Shown: positions 25,055-32,612 of the stretch, one piece after another | Numbering within the stretch: the first letter of the stretch is position 1 | How the letters are laid out: each line of letters begins with the position of its first letter | DNA from: Acidimicrobiia bacterium | GTDB taxonomy: Bacteria > Actinomycetota > Acidimicrobiia > IMCC26256 > PALSA-555 | Length of the DNA stretch: 48,412 nt | Assembly: GCA_009694295.1 (NCBI GenBank) | Contig: SHVJ01000006.1 | Location: 1 to 48,412, forward strand | Direction of reading: 5' to 3' | Notes under the pieces: generated by a model | The model's input: the letters and a program-made list of their open reading frames with translations, nothing else | What the model was told of the DNA's origin: nothing | Databases searched by the model: none | Made by a program: the position numbers and the translations under genes

Positions 25055-25573
25055 ATGCCAGAAGACCACCACCGCCGAACCGATGCGGTCATCGAACCGC
25101 CGTACCTCGACGGGCTCGATGATCTCGACATCGACGGCGTGCGCGCCAAGCACGAGGAGTGCCTCGCGGTCGAGACTGAAGTCTCGTATGTGCGGCGCCT
25201 CGCGCAAGCCCGCATCGACATCGTCGAAGCAGAGCTCGACCGTCGGGCCAGTGGCGGCACGTTCACCGATCTCATGGCCAGGCTCCCGCAGATCCTGGCC
25301 GACGACACGCCGCGCCCGGCTCCGGCGTCGTCCCGGTTGCCGCGCCACCTCGGACCGGCACCCGACATCCAGTGGCGGCGTGGCCTCGAGCACCTCATCG
25401 CCGACGCAACCTTGGTGAACCTGCCCACCCTCTCCGAGGAGGAGCTCACCACGACGCTCACGCAGCTGCGCGAGCTCGAGCACCAGGTCTCGGTCACCCG
25501 CCGGGCTTTGCACCGCGTGATCGACTCGATCGAGGCCAACCTCGCCGAGCGGCTCAAGGTCGAGCACGCGTAG
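25055..25573 (+). CDS. rsiG: RsiG-family anti-sigma factor, c-di-GMP-binding
   Basis: 172 aa, mostly helical, two antiparallel coiled-coil helices joined by a Pro-rich linker (about 82-105). In Streptomyces, RsiG binds c-di-GMP through E(X)3S(X)2R(X)3Q(X)3D motifs and holds the sigma factor WhiG. The first helix here has a complete motif (E40, S44, R47, Q51, D55). The second has the same spacing with His in place of Gln (E142, S146, R149, H153, D157). This is strong evidence for a nucleotide-controlled anti-sigma factor. No whiG-like gene is in the window. The start is ATG 25055, 7 nt after TACCCT; the GTG three bases upstream is also open. Confidence 0.85.
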   Translation: MPEDHHRRTDAVIEPPYLDGLDDLDIDGVRAKHEECLAVETEVSYVRRLAQARIDIVEAELDRRASGGTFTDLMARLPQILADDTPRPAPASSRLPRHLGPAPDIQWRRGLEHLIADATLVNLPTLSEEELTTTLTQLRELEHQVSVTRRALHRVIDSIEANLAERLKVEHA

Positions 25574-25581
25574 CCCACGGA

Positions 25582-25932
25582 GTGGCCGACGCGATCGAGC
25601 AACGCCTGCACGACCTCGGTGAGTTCATCCGTGAACAACGCCGGAATGCGCGCCTGTCGTTGCGGAGCCTGAGCGACCGCGCGGGAGTCTCGAATCCGTA
25701 CCTGAGCCAGATCGAGCGCGGCCTGCGCAAGCCCAGCGCGGAGATCCTCCAGCAGATTGCGAAAGCGCTGCGCATCTCGGCCGAGACCCTCTACGTGCGC
25801 GCCGGCATTCTCGAGCCCCGCGGAGAGCACCAGGATGTCGAGCAGGAGATCTTGCGCGACGAAACCCTCAACGATCGTCAGAAGCAGGCGCTCATCGAGG
25901 TGTACCGCTCCTTCCAGAGCGAAAATCGTTGA
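25582..25932 (+). CDS. XRE-family helix-turn-helix regulator
   Basis: 116 aa. A Cro/C1-type HTH spans about residues 15-70 (FIREQRRNARLSLRSLSDRAGVSNPYLSQIERGLRKPSAEIL), followed by a short helical tail (EILRDETLNDRQKQALIEVYRSF). No ligand or enzyme domain. It follows rsiG by 8 bp and is probably co-transcribed. The GTG start is an inference from length and frame, as there is no good Shine-Dalgarno. Confidence 0.85.
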   Translation: MADAIEQRLHDLGEFIREQRRNARLSLRSLSDRAGVSNPYLSQIERGLRKPSAEILQQIAKALRISAETLYVRAGILEPRGEHQDVEQEILRDETLNDRQKQALIEVYRSFQSENR

Positions 25933-26003
25933 TCCACACCGCCTGACCCCGCCAGTGTGGGGCTGGGGGCGGGATCGGGGGCTGGATCGGGAATCCTGAC
26001 AAG

Positions 26004-26009
26004 TAGACT
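26004..26009 (+). promoter_or_regulatory. Possible -10 element of mshA
   Basis: TAGACT, with 10 nt to the ATG at 26020. If used, the 5' leader would be about 3 nt. The upstream gap (25933-26003) holds G-rich repeats (GGGATCGGGG, GGATCGGG) and weak CCCGCC/GGCGGG pairing that may end the preceding transcript. Confidence 0.35.
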
Positions 26010-26019
26010 CGGGTTTCCT

Positions 26020-27243
26020 ATGTCCGTGCGTCGTATTGCCATGCTCAGCCTCCATACGTCCCCACTGGCCCAACCGGGTTCGGGCGACGGCGGCGGGATG
26101 AACGTCTACGTGCGGTCGCTCGCGTCCGCGTTGGCCCAGGCTGGGGTTGCGTGCGACGTGCTCACCCGGGCCGAGCATGCCGAGCAGCCGCCGATCGTCG
26201 AGATCGAGCCCGGCTTCCGCGTTGTCCACCTCGATGCGGGACCGCGGGAAGCGGTCTCGAAGCTCTCGTTGCCCGATCTCGTCGACGAGCTCGTGGTTGC
26301 CGGGCGCGCCCACCTCGACGCGTCCGGAGATTTCGACGCCCTCCACGCCCATTACTGGGTCTCGGGCGCCGTAGGCCATCGTCTCAAGCACGAGCTGGAT
26401 CTGCCGCTCGTGACCACCTTCCACACGCTCGCCCGCACCAAGATCGCGGCCGGCGTGAACGACGACCCGCTCGAACGGGCCCGCATCGAGGCGGAAGTGG
26501 TGGCCTGCACGGATCGCATCGTCGCCTCCACGACCGACGAGCGCGACGAGCTGTTGCACGGCTACGACGCCGACCCGGCCCGCATCGAAGTCGTGCCGCC
26601 GGGTGTCGACCACGCCATGTTCTCGCCGGGGGAGCGCGCCGCCGCGCGCCGCCGCCTCGGATTGTCTGCGCATCCGATGCTGTTGTTCGTCGGGCGGATC
26701 CAGCCGCTCAAGGGCGCGGATCTTGCGCTGCGTTGCCTCGCCGAGCTGGCCGACGACCGCACGGAGCTCGTGATTGTGGGCGGCCCGAGTGGCGCCGACG
26801 GCCCTGGCGAGCTCAAGCGTTTGCGGGCGCTCGCCGTCGAGCTCGGGATCGATCACCGAGTCCGCTGGGTGTCGCCCCAGCCGCACGCCGATCTCGTCGA
26901 CTGGTACCGCGCCGCCAATGTGTGCATCGTGCCGTCGCGCACCGAGTCGTTCGGACTTGTCGCGCTCGAAGCATCGGCCTGCGGTACGCCGGTGGTCGCG
27001 GCCGCGGTCGGCGGCTTGCGCTCCCTTGTCGACGATGGCGAGACGGGCTTCCTCGTCGATGGACGGGCTGCGCCCGACTACGCAGCGCCGGTCGCGCAGC
27101 TGCTCGCCGACGAGCAGCTGGCCGATCGCATGGGAGCTGCCGCCGCCGCTCGGTCGCACCGCTACGCATGGAGCATCACCGCGGCCCGTCTGCGTCGGCT
27201 GTACACCGACGTCGGCGCACGCGAGCTCGTGCAGTGCTCCTAG
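26020..27243 (+). CDS. mshA: D-inositol-3-phosphate glycosyltransferase (mycothiol)
   Basis: GT4-family glycosyltransferase, 407 aa, catalysing the first step of mycothiol synthesis (UDP-GlcNAc to inositol phosphate). The N-terminal signature HTSPLAQPGSGDGGGMNVYV is that of MshA, as are FVGRIQPLKGADLA and the donor-binding ESFGLVALEASACGTPVV. It is somewhat shorter than typical MshA (about 430-480 aa). It overlaps the YbjN-like gene by 10 bp, the pairing also seen in mycobacteria. Confidence 0.88.
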   Translation: MSVRRIAMLSLHTSPLAQPGSGDGGGMNVYVRSLASALAQAGVACDVLTRAEHAEQPPIVEIEPGFRVVHLDAGPREAVSKLSLPDLVDELVVAGRAHLDASGDFDALHAHYWVSGAVGHRLKHELDLPLVTTFHTLARTKIAAGVNDDPLERARIEAEVVACTDRIVASTTDERDELLHGYDADPARIEVVPPGVDHAMFSPGERAAARRRLGLSAHPMLLFVGRIQPLKGADLALRCLAELADDRTELVIVGGPSGADGPGELKRLRALAVELGIDHRVRWVSPQPHADLVDWYRAANVCIVPSRTESFGLVALEASACGTPVVAAAVGGLRSLVDDGETGFLVDGRAAPDYAAPVAQLLADEQLADRMGAAAAARSHRYAWSITAARLRRLYTDVGARELVQCS

Positions 27244-27695
27244 AGGATCAAGGTCCTGAGGATCTCGAAGCTCGCGAACAGGCTGCGCACGCGCTGATTG
27301 CCGCGCACCTCGAAGGCTCGGTCGCCCGAGAGGCCTTCATCCAGACGGTCGAGTACGACTCTGAACTCCGCCGTTGGTACGTCCGCTTCGGGTGCGACGG
27401 TCGCGACGCGACCACGATCTACTTCGATCTGCATCAGCGCACGCTGCGCTACGAGGTGTACTTCCTTCCCAACCCGCCGTCGGATCAGCTCGAGCTCTAT
27501 CGGTTCCTGCTCCAGCGCAACCACGGGATGTACGGCGCGCGGTTCTCAATCGGGCCCGACGGCGACCTCTACCTCACCGGCCGCGTGGCCCTCGAGCACC
27601 TCACCGAGACTGAGCTCGACCGCATCATCGGCGTGCTCTACGAGCTCGTCGAGGCCTGGTTCCAGCCCGTGGTGTGGCTCGCGTACGGGCGCTGA
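27234..27695 (+). CDS. YbjN-domain protein
   Basis: 153 aa, YbjN/type III secretion chaperone-like fold. Strands and helices such as RWYVRFGCDGRDATTIYFDLHQ and LRYEVYFLPNPPSDQLELYRFLLQRN are typical. The start is the GTG at 27234 inside the end of mshA. The mshA-ybjN order is conserved across actinobacteria, suggesting a link to mycothiol or cell-envelope metabolism; its molecular role is unknown. Confidence 0.8.
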   Translation: MLLEDQGPEDLEAREQAAHALIAAHLEGSVAREAFIQTVEYDSELRRWYVRFGCDGRDATTIYFDLHQRTLRYEVYFLPNPPSDQLELYRFLLQRNHGMYGARFSIGPDGDLYLTGRVALEHLTETELDRIIGVLYELVEAWFQPVVWLAYGR

Positions 27696-27808
27696 TCCAA
27701 AAAAAGGGGACTCGCAAGCGTCATCGTTTCGGACCGAGCGTGTCGGGGTGCCTCGTCCGGCATCGACGGATGCTGGTTCGGCGGTCCATACCGGACTACC
27801 GGCGTCAT

Positions 27809-27880
27809 CGAGCCCGAGGTGCACGACGGCGAACCTCGTTCGGGGAAGTGCGAGGCAAGCCCAAAGGTTCCTCGGGCTCG
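27809..27880. other. Structured non-coding stretch upstream of proC
   Basis: The 252-bp gap 27696-27947 has no convincing gene. It contains a perfect 10-bp inverted repeat, CGAGCCCGAG (27809-27818) and CTCGGGCTCG (27871-27880). This encloses GAACC/GGTTC (27831-27835 and 27866-27870) and CCTCG/CGAGG (27834-27838 and 27851-27855). It could be a small structured RNA or the terminator of the mshA unit; no U-tract follows. Confidence 0.4.
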
Positions 27881-27935
27881 TGCGCGCCGCAGCGGAAGAC
27901 GCGATTCCATCGATGTCGAACAGTGGGTCGAGCGT

Positions 27936-27941
27936 TAGCCT
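27936..27941 (+). promoter_or_regulatory. -10 element for leaderless proC
   Basis: TAGCCT followed by 6 nt and the ATG at 27948, with no Shine-Dalgarno. Confidence 0.5.
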
Positions 27942-27947
27942 CGCGGC

Positions 27948-28751
27948 ATGTCCGCTCTGGCATTGCTTGGTGGCGGGAAGATGGGTGAGGCGTTGCTCGG
28001 TGGCCTGCTCGACGCGGGATACGAGCCCGACACGATCGCGGTGGCCGAGGTCGATGGCGATCGCCGCCGCGAGCTCGAGGAGCGCTTCAAAGGTGTGCGG
28101 GTCGTCCCGAGCGCAGCCTGGGCGGTCGCCGATGCCGACGTCGTCGTTGTTGCGGTCAAGCCCCAGGTCGTGACCTCGGTGCTGGAGCAGGCCGCCGCGA
28201 GCCTGGCGGCCGACACGCTGATCATCTCGATCGCTGCGGGAGTCACGATCGCCACCGTCGAAGCCGCGGCGCCTGGTCGCCCGGTTGTGCGCGCCATGCC
28301 CAACACGCCCGCGCTCGTGCGTCGGGCCGCCACGGCCATCGCGGCCGGGCGCCATGCCGATGCCTCCCACCTCGAGACCGCCGAGCGCGTGCTCGGCGCG
28401 GTCGGGGTGGTCGTGCAGGTCCCCGAAGCTCACCTCGATGCCGTCACCGGCCTCTCGGGCTCAGGACCCGCGTACGTGTTTCTCCTGGCCGAGGCGCTCA
28501 TCGAGGCCGGCGTGCTCGCCGGGCTCCCACGGTCGACCGCCGACACCCTCGTGCGCCAGACATTGCTCGGGTCGGCCGAGCTTCTTGCCGCGGGCGACGA
28601 CCCACCTGAGACGCTGCGCGCCGCGGTCACCTCGCCGGGCGGCACCACCGCAGCCGGCCTCCACGCCCTCGAGCAGCGCGGGGTGCGCGCCGCGGTGCTC
28701 GATGCTGTCCGCGCCGCGACCGAGCGCTCACGGGAACTTGGCGACGAATGA
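27948..28751 (+). CDS. proC: Pyrroline-5-carboxylate reductase
   Basis: 267 aa; last step of proline synthesis, NAD(P)H-dependent. N-terminal cofactor loop LLGGGKMGEALLGG, then VVAVKPQ, RAMPNTPALV and the C-terminal signature DAVTGLSGSGPAYVFLLAEALIEAGV with LRAAVTSPGGTT. It overlaps the phosphatase-like gene by 4 bp. proC next to a short excisionase-type HTH gene is also the mycobacterial arrangement. Confidence 0.95.
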   Translation: MSALALLGGGKMGEALLGGLLDAGYEPDTIAVAEVDGDRRRELEERFKGVRVVPSAAWAVADADVVVVAVKPQVVTSVLEQAAASLAADTLIISIAAGVTIATVEAAAPGRPVVRAMPNTPALVRRAATAIAAGRHADASHLETAERVLGAVGVVVQVPEAHLDAVTGLSGSGPAYVFLLAEALIEAGVLAGLPRSTADTLVRQTLLGSAELLAAGDDPPETLRAAVTSPGGTTAAGLHALEQRGVRAAVLDAVRAATERSRELGDE

Positions 28752-29650
28752 GTCGGCGCCCACGACGGAACCGGCCACCCCGTCTCGACGACCCGCCCCC
28801 ACCGCGCGCCGCTCCGCCGAGCGACAACGGGGAGGCGGTTGCCAAGCCGGTCACGCCGACCCGACGGCTGCTGGCCGGTCACGCGGCGGGACCGCATCCA
28901 GAGCTCGGTCGCGCCGAAGTGGACAGCATCGTGGGTCGCCTCACCTCGGGCGCACCCGATGCGCAGCTCGGGCTCGACCTCGGTCGAGTCAGTCGAGATG
29001 AGGCCTACGCCGCGCTCGACGCGATCTGGGGGTGGGCCGGCGACTCCTCCCGAGCCACGATCGATCCCGCTCGCACGCTCGAGGCCGCGTCGGTCGCGGC
29101 GGGCCTGTTGGCTGCCGCGGCGGTGCCGGGCGCCAAGGTTGCGCTAGCGACCGGCCGTCCGGCCGCGCTCCTCCCCCTGTACCGAGCCTTGGCCGGCGCG
29201 GTCACCGCCGCCGGTGCCGAACTGCTCGGCGGCGAGCAGCACGCCGTTGAAGGCGCATCCGAGCAGACGTTGTGGTGGCACGACGGGGTCGCCGTCGTGA
29301 GTGACGGGCTCTCGGTGCTCGCCGACGATGGGCTGCTGGCGGGGCCGGAGTGGCTGTTCGCCGTGGGCCGGCCCAAGCTCGTCATCGCCGACCATGGCTT
29401 CGCCGGTGCAGCCATTGCCGAGGGCCATCAGACCATCGCCCTCGCCGACCTCGATGCGCTCGCCCTCGGGGTCGCGGCTCGGCGGGGTCTCCCCGTCTGC
29501 GTGGTCCCCTTGCACGACGGCCGTCCCCCGGCCGCCTACGAGGTCGTGTTCGAGTGCCTGGTCTCCGAGGCGGCCAATACTCACGAGCCACACTCGACAA
29601 CACCAGCCCCGGGCGCCTACGCTCCCACGCAGAGCGGGGGAGAGGGGTGA
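28748..29650 (+). CDS. Phosphatase-like protein of unknown substrate
   Basis: 300 aa. The N-terminal ~45 residues are Pro/Arg-rich and probably disordered. The rest resembles the actinobacterial 'phosphatase' family (PF15698, from memory): DPARTLEAASVAAG, VALATGRPAALLPLYRALAGA, KLVIADHGFAGAAIAEG and VCVVPLHDGRPPAAYEVV. The ATGRP and ADHG motifs suggest an HAD-like or related phosphate-binding site. It lies between proC and an HTH gene with overlaps on both sides. Confidence 0.55.
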   Translation: MSRRPRRNRPPRLDDPPPPRAAPPSDNGEAVAKPVTPTRRLLAGHAAGPHPELGRAEVDSIVGRLTSGAPDAQLGLDLGRVSRDEAYAALDAIWGWAGDSSRATIDPARTLEAASVAAGLLAAAAVPGAKVALATGRPAALLPLYRALAGAVTAAGAELLGGEQHAVEGASEQTLWWHDGVAVVSDGLSVLADDGLLAGPEWLFAVGRPKLVIADHGFAGAAIAEGHQTIALADLDALALGVAARRGLPVCVVPLHDGRPPAAYEVVFECLVSEAANTHEPHSTTPAPGAYAPTQSGGEG

Positions 29651-29850
29651 GCCGCGTGGCAACGTCCTTTGGAACAGCGCGCTTCCTGACGGTTCAGGAA
29701 GTCGCTGACATGCTGAGAGTGTCGTCGATGACGGTCTACCGCCTGATCAAGGCGGGAGACCTACCAGCCGTGCGCGTCGGGCGCTCCTTTCGAGTGCTGC
29801 CCACAGACGTCGACGCCTACCTCGCTGCGCGGTACACGCAGGCGGGGTAA
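29647..29850 (+). CDS. Excisionase/BldC-type helix-turn-helix protein
   Basis: 67 aa. FLTVQEVADMLRVSSMTVYRLIKAGDLPAVRVGRSFRVLPTDVDAYL is one MerR/excisionase-type winged HTH, full length for BldC-like proteins. No phage genes are nearby, so it is a chromosomal regulator. GTG start overlapping the upstream TGA; a second GTG at 29656 is possible. Conserved position after proC. Confidence 0.82.
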   Translation: MSRVATSFGTARFLTVQEVADMLRVSSMTVYRLIKAGDLPAVRVGRSFRVLPTDVDAYLAARYTQAG

Positions 29851-29853
29851 GCG

Positions 29854-30735
29854 GTGAGGCGGGCCATTGCCTTCCTCTCCGACTACGGGCACGCCGACGA
29901 GTTCGTCGGAGTCTGCAAGGCGGTGATGCTCGGGGTCGCCCCTGAGCTCCAGATCATCGACATCACGCACGACCTGCCGGCCCACGATGTGCGCGCCGGC
30001 GCGCTCGCCCTCGTGCGGGCCGTGCAATATCTCCCCGACGCCACGGTTGTGCTTGCCGTTGTCGACCCCGGGGTGGCCACGGATCGACGCCTTGTGGCGG
30101 TCGAGACCGAGGCTGGCATCCTGCTCGGCCCCGACAACGGGCTGCTCGCACCCGCGGTCGCCATGCTCGGCGGTGCTCGGCGGGTTGTGGCGATCACGAG
30201 TGAAGACCATCGGCTCCCGGCACCCGGACCCACGTTCGCCGGCCGCGACGTGCTGGCACCCGCGGCGGCCCACCTCGCCACCGGCACGCCCATGGGCGAC
30301 CTCGGAGCCGACGTGGATCCGAGCGGCCTCGTTCCCGGGCTCGTCGGGTTGCCCCAGCTCGTTGACGGCGGCGCGATCCAGGCCGAAGTGTGGTGGGTCG
30401 ACCGGTTCGGCAACTGCCAGCTCAACGTCGGTCCCGACGAGCTCATCGAAGCCGGCGCCAGTCCCCAGGGCATGCTCGAGGTGCGCATGGGGACTCGCGC
30501 CAAGTCGGCCCGGTGGGTCCACGCCTACGCCGAGGCCAAGCCGTCGGAGCTGGTGCTGCTCATCGACTCCTACGGGATGGTGGCCCTTGCCCTCGATCGC
30601 CGATCCGCCGCGGCGGAATTCGCGCTCCAAGCCGGTTCGCCGGTGACGATTCTGCCTCCGGGGACCTCGACCCCGAATCCGGATCTTGGGAATCCGGATT
30701 TTGGGAATCCGAATGCTGGAAATCAGAGCACCTGA
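29854..30735 (+). CDS. SAM hydrolase / hydroxide adenosyltransferase (DUF62)
   Basis: 293 aa. Family motifs IAFLSDYGHADEFVG, VVLAVVDPGVATDRR, GPDNGLLAPA and WWVDRFGNCQLN are all present. Enzymes of this type cleave S-adenosylmethionine to adenosine and methionine with an activated water; halogenating relatives differ in the active-site region. The C-terminus carries a species-specific tail of NPDLG/NPDFG/NPNAG repeats encoded by a 15-bp tandem repeat. Confidence 0.85.
   Translation: MRRAIAFLSDYGHADEFVGVCKAVMLGVAPELQIIDITHDLPAHDVRAGALALVRAVQYLPDATVVLAVVDPGVATDRRLVAVETEAGILLGPDNGLLAPAVAMLGGARRVVAITSEDHRLPAPGPTFAGRDVLAPAAAHLATGTPMGDLGADVDPSGLVPGLVGLPQLVDGGAIQAEVWWVDRFGNCQLNVGPDELIEAGASPQGMLEVRMGTRAKSARWVHAYAEAKPSELVLLIDSYGMVALALDRRSAAAEFALQAGSPVTILPPGTSTPNPDLGNPDFGNPNAGNQST
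30676..30720 (+). repeat. 15-bp tandem repeat at the end of the SAM hydrolase gene
   Basis: Three units (30676, 30691, 30706) of AATCCGGATNTTGGG type; the third is more diverged. It encodes NPDLG, NPDFG, NPNAG in frame and looks like a recent slippage extension of the C-terminus. Confidence 0.85.
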
Positions 30736-30750
30736 CGGGAGAATGGCTCC

Positions 30751-30852
30751 GTGCGCCCCGGAACCTCCATCGCGATCGCCATCCTGCTGGCCATGATCCT
30801 GCTCGCGGCGTTGGCGCAATTCGCGCTCCACGTGGGGCCCTTCAGCGGCTAG
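30751..30852 (+). CDS. 33-aa single-pass membrane protein
   Basis: GTG start at 30751, TAG at 30850-30852. The protein has a short polar start (RPGTS), one hydrophobic helix of about 20 residues (IAIAILLAMILLAALAQFAL) and a HVGPFSG end. GGGAG lies about 9 nt upstream. It follows the SAM hydrolase by 15 bp. Too small for ordinary gene finders; no known family. The hydrophobic pattern and ribosome site make expression plausible. Confidence 0.5.
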   Translation: MRPGTSIAIAILLAMILLAALAQFALHVGPFSG

Positions 30853-31157
30853 GCGGCAAGCGCACGGTAAAAAGTTCACTCTCGTGGTAATTTGGCTCAA
30901 GGGGGGCGGGGGCCGGGCCGAAGTGGGTAGGACTCCGGTACGCGGGCGTGGGTTGCGTGAAAGCCATCGGGATTCCTCCCGATGACATTCACCGGCCTCC
31001 CAGCCCGCCCCAAGGCCCACGCTCGCGTCCCGGATCTTCTTCCGCTCAGGCCCGCCCCTCGCTCGGCCGGCTCGATACCTGTTTCGTTCTGCGCGAATTT
31101 TTCGAGCCGTTCGCACGCTCGGGCTTGGGTTGTGGATGGCCCCTAACCTCCCGCTTT
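30853..31157. other. 305-bp intergenic region with a predicted structured RNA
   Basis: No supportable gene on either strand. It begins AT-richer (30870-30895), then has a G-run (30900-30918). At 30946-31022 there is a nested structure: GCGTGGG/CCCACGC (30946-30952 and 31016-31022), GTGAA/TTCAC (30957-30961 and 30988-30992), and an 8-bp hairpin CATCGGGA/TCCCGATG (30965-30972 and 30977-30984) with a TTCC loop and a symmetric 3x3 internal loop. It matches no riboswitch I recognise. The end holds the TAACCT promoter of the ligase gene. Confidence 0.5.
31144..31149 (+). promoter_or_regulatory. -10 element for leaderless acyl-CoA ligase gene
   Basis: TAACCT with 8 nt to the GTG at 31158; no Shine-Dalgarno. 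Confidence 0.45.
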
Positions 31158-32612
31158 GTGAATCTTGTCGAGGTGCTCTTGGGCGCTGACGGTGGCGACG
31201 CCCCCGTCCTTCGTGGGGCGCGGGGGGTCACGACGTACTCGGCGTTGGTGGAGCAGAGCGAGTTGTTGGGTGGGCAGCTTTTGGCTCGGGGGGTTGTTCC
31301 TGGGGATCGGGTTGTGGTGATGAGTGGGAACGATGAGGGGTTTGTCGTTTCGTACCTCGCGGTGTTGTTGGTTGGGGGGATTGCTGTTCCTTTGAATCCT
31401 TTGGCGCCCGTGGCTGAGTTGGCGCGGGAAGTGGCTTCGATTGCGCCGAAGGTGGCGTTGGCTGCTGGGGGGTTGGTGGCGGTGTTGGGGGCCGCCGGTG
31501 TGAAGGATGTGGTGGCGGTCGATTTGGATGCACTCGGCGATGCGCGGGCATCTCGGGTGGATCGGGCCGATGACGACGTTGCTGTGTTGCTCTTCACGTC
31601 GGGGACCGCAGGGCCGCCGAAGGCGGCGATGCTGACGCACGGTAACCTCGCCGCGAACATCCGCCAGGTGCTCGACCATCCCGGGCTGCGGTTCGAGTCG
31701 TCCGACATCGCGCTTGGCGTGCTCCCGTTCTTTCATGTGTTCGGACTCAACGTGGTGCTCGGGGTGTCGTTGGCTGCGGGTGGATCGGTGGCGCTCGTCG
31801 AGCAGTTCGATCCCGTCGCTACTGCAGAGGTCATCTCCGAGCAGCACCTCACGGTGGTCGCCGGTGTCCCCACGATGTTCACGGCGTGGATCGATGCCGA
31901 TGTCCCCGCCGACACCTTCTCGAGTGTGCGACTCGCCGTCTCGGGTGCCGCGGAGCTCCCCGCGCGCACGGCCGACGGCTTTCGCGATCGCTTCGGCGTC
32001 GAGCTCCACCAGGGCTATGGGCTCACCGAAGCCGCGCCGATCGTGACCTCGACCGCCCTGATGACGGGATCGCCGCCCTCTGGCTCGATCGGGCCCCCGG
32101 TGCCCGGCGTCGAAGTGCGACTCGTGGATGTCGACGGCGCCGATGTGTTGGCCGGCGACCCGGGCGAGCTGTGGGTGCGGGGTCCCAACGTGTTCCCCGG
32201 CTACTGGCACGACACCGAAGCCACCGAGCGGGCACTTACCCCCGACGGATGGCTTCGCACCGGCGATGTCGCGGTGGTCGACGACAACGGCGGCCTGCGC
32301 CTTGTCGATCGGGCCAAGGACCTCATCATCGTGTCCGGGTTCAACGTGTACCCGGTCGAGGTCGAGGACGTGTTGCGGGAGCATCCCGACGTCGCCGATG
32401 CCGCGGTCGTCGGTGAGCCGAGCCCGCGCACCGGCGAAGCCGTCGCCGCATACGTGCTGGCAGTTCCCGGCCACCAGATCGACACCGAAGCACTGAACGC
32501 CCATTGCGCCCGTGCACTGGCTCGGTACAAGTGTCCGTCGCGCTACGAAGTGGTCACCGAACTGCCGCGCGCGGCCTCGGGCAAGCTCGTGCGCCGCGAG
32601 CTGCGCCCCTGA
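31158..32612 (+). CDS. AMP-forming acyl-CoA ligase family protein
   Basis: 484 aa, adenylate-forming enzyme. Phosphate loop LLFTSGTAGPPKAAM, acyl-site HVFGLN, QGYGLTEAAP, GELWVRGPNVFPGYW, the hinge LRTGDVAVVDDNG and DRAKDLIIVSGFNVYPVEVE, and catalytic Lys in PRAASGKLVRREL. It is probably a fatty- or aromatic-acid CoA ligase. The first ~120 codons differ sharply in codon use (TTG for Leu, GGG for Gly, GTT for Val) from the rest, which is ordinary high-GC3. The start GTG 31158 is supported by the -10 hexamer. The 3' end overlaps a convergent gene by 70 bp. Confidence 0.88.
   Translation: MNLVEVLLGADGGDAPVLRGARGVTTYSALVEQSELLGGQLLARGVVPGDRVVVMSGNDEGFVVSYLAVLLVGGIAVPLNPLAPVAELAREVASIAPKVALAAGGLVAVLGAAGVKDVVAVDLDALGDARASRVDRADDDVAVLLFTSGTAGPPKAAMLTHGNLAANIRQVLDHPGLRFESSDIALGVLPFFHVFGLNVVLGVSLAAGGSVALVEQFDPVATAEVISEQHLTVVAGVPTMFTAWIDADVPADTFSSVRLAVSGAAELPARTADGFRDRFGVELHQGYGLTEAAPIVTSTALMTGSPPSGSIGPPVPGVEVRLVDVDGADVLAGDPGELWVRGPNVFPGYWHDTEATERALTPDGWLRTGDVAVVDDNGGLRLVDRAKDLIIVSGFNVYPVEVEDVLREHPDVADAAVVGEPSPRTGEAVAAYVLAVPGHQIDTEALNAHCARALARYKCPSRYEVVTELPRAASGKLVRRELRP

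Noticed and set aside
24898-27159. A 753-codon open frame on the minus strand
   Set aside because: It is antisense to rsiG, the XRE gene and mshA, all with clear motifs. Long antisense frames are expected at this GC content, and its translation shows no domain.
27638-27910. A 90-codon minus-strand frame in the gap before proC
   Set aside because: No ribosome site or -10 element, mixed composition, and most of it overlaps the YbjN-like gene end and the structured stretch.
29647-29850. Excisionase-type protein as a sign of a prophage
   Set aside because: No integrase or phage gene nearby. The gene overlaps its neighbour and keeps the conserved chromosomal position near proC.
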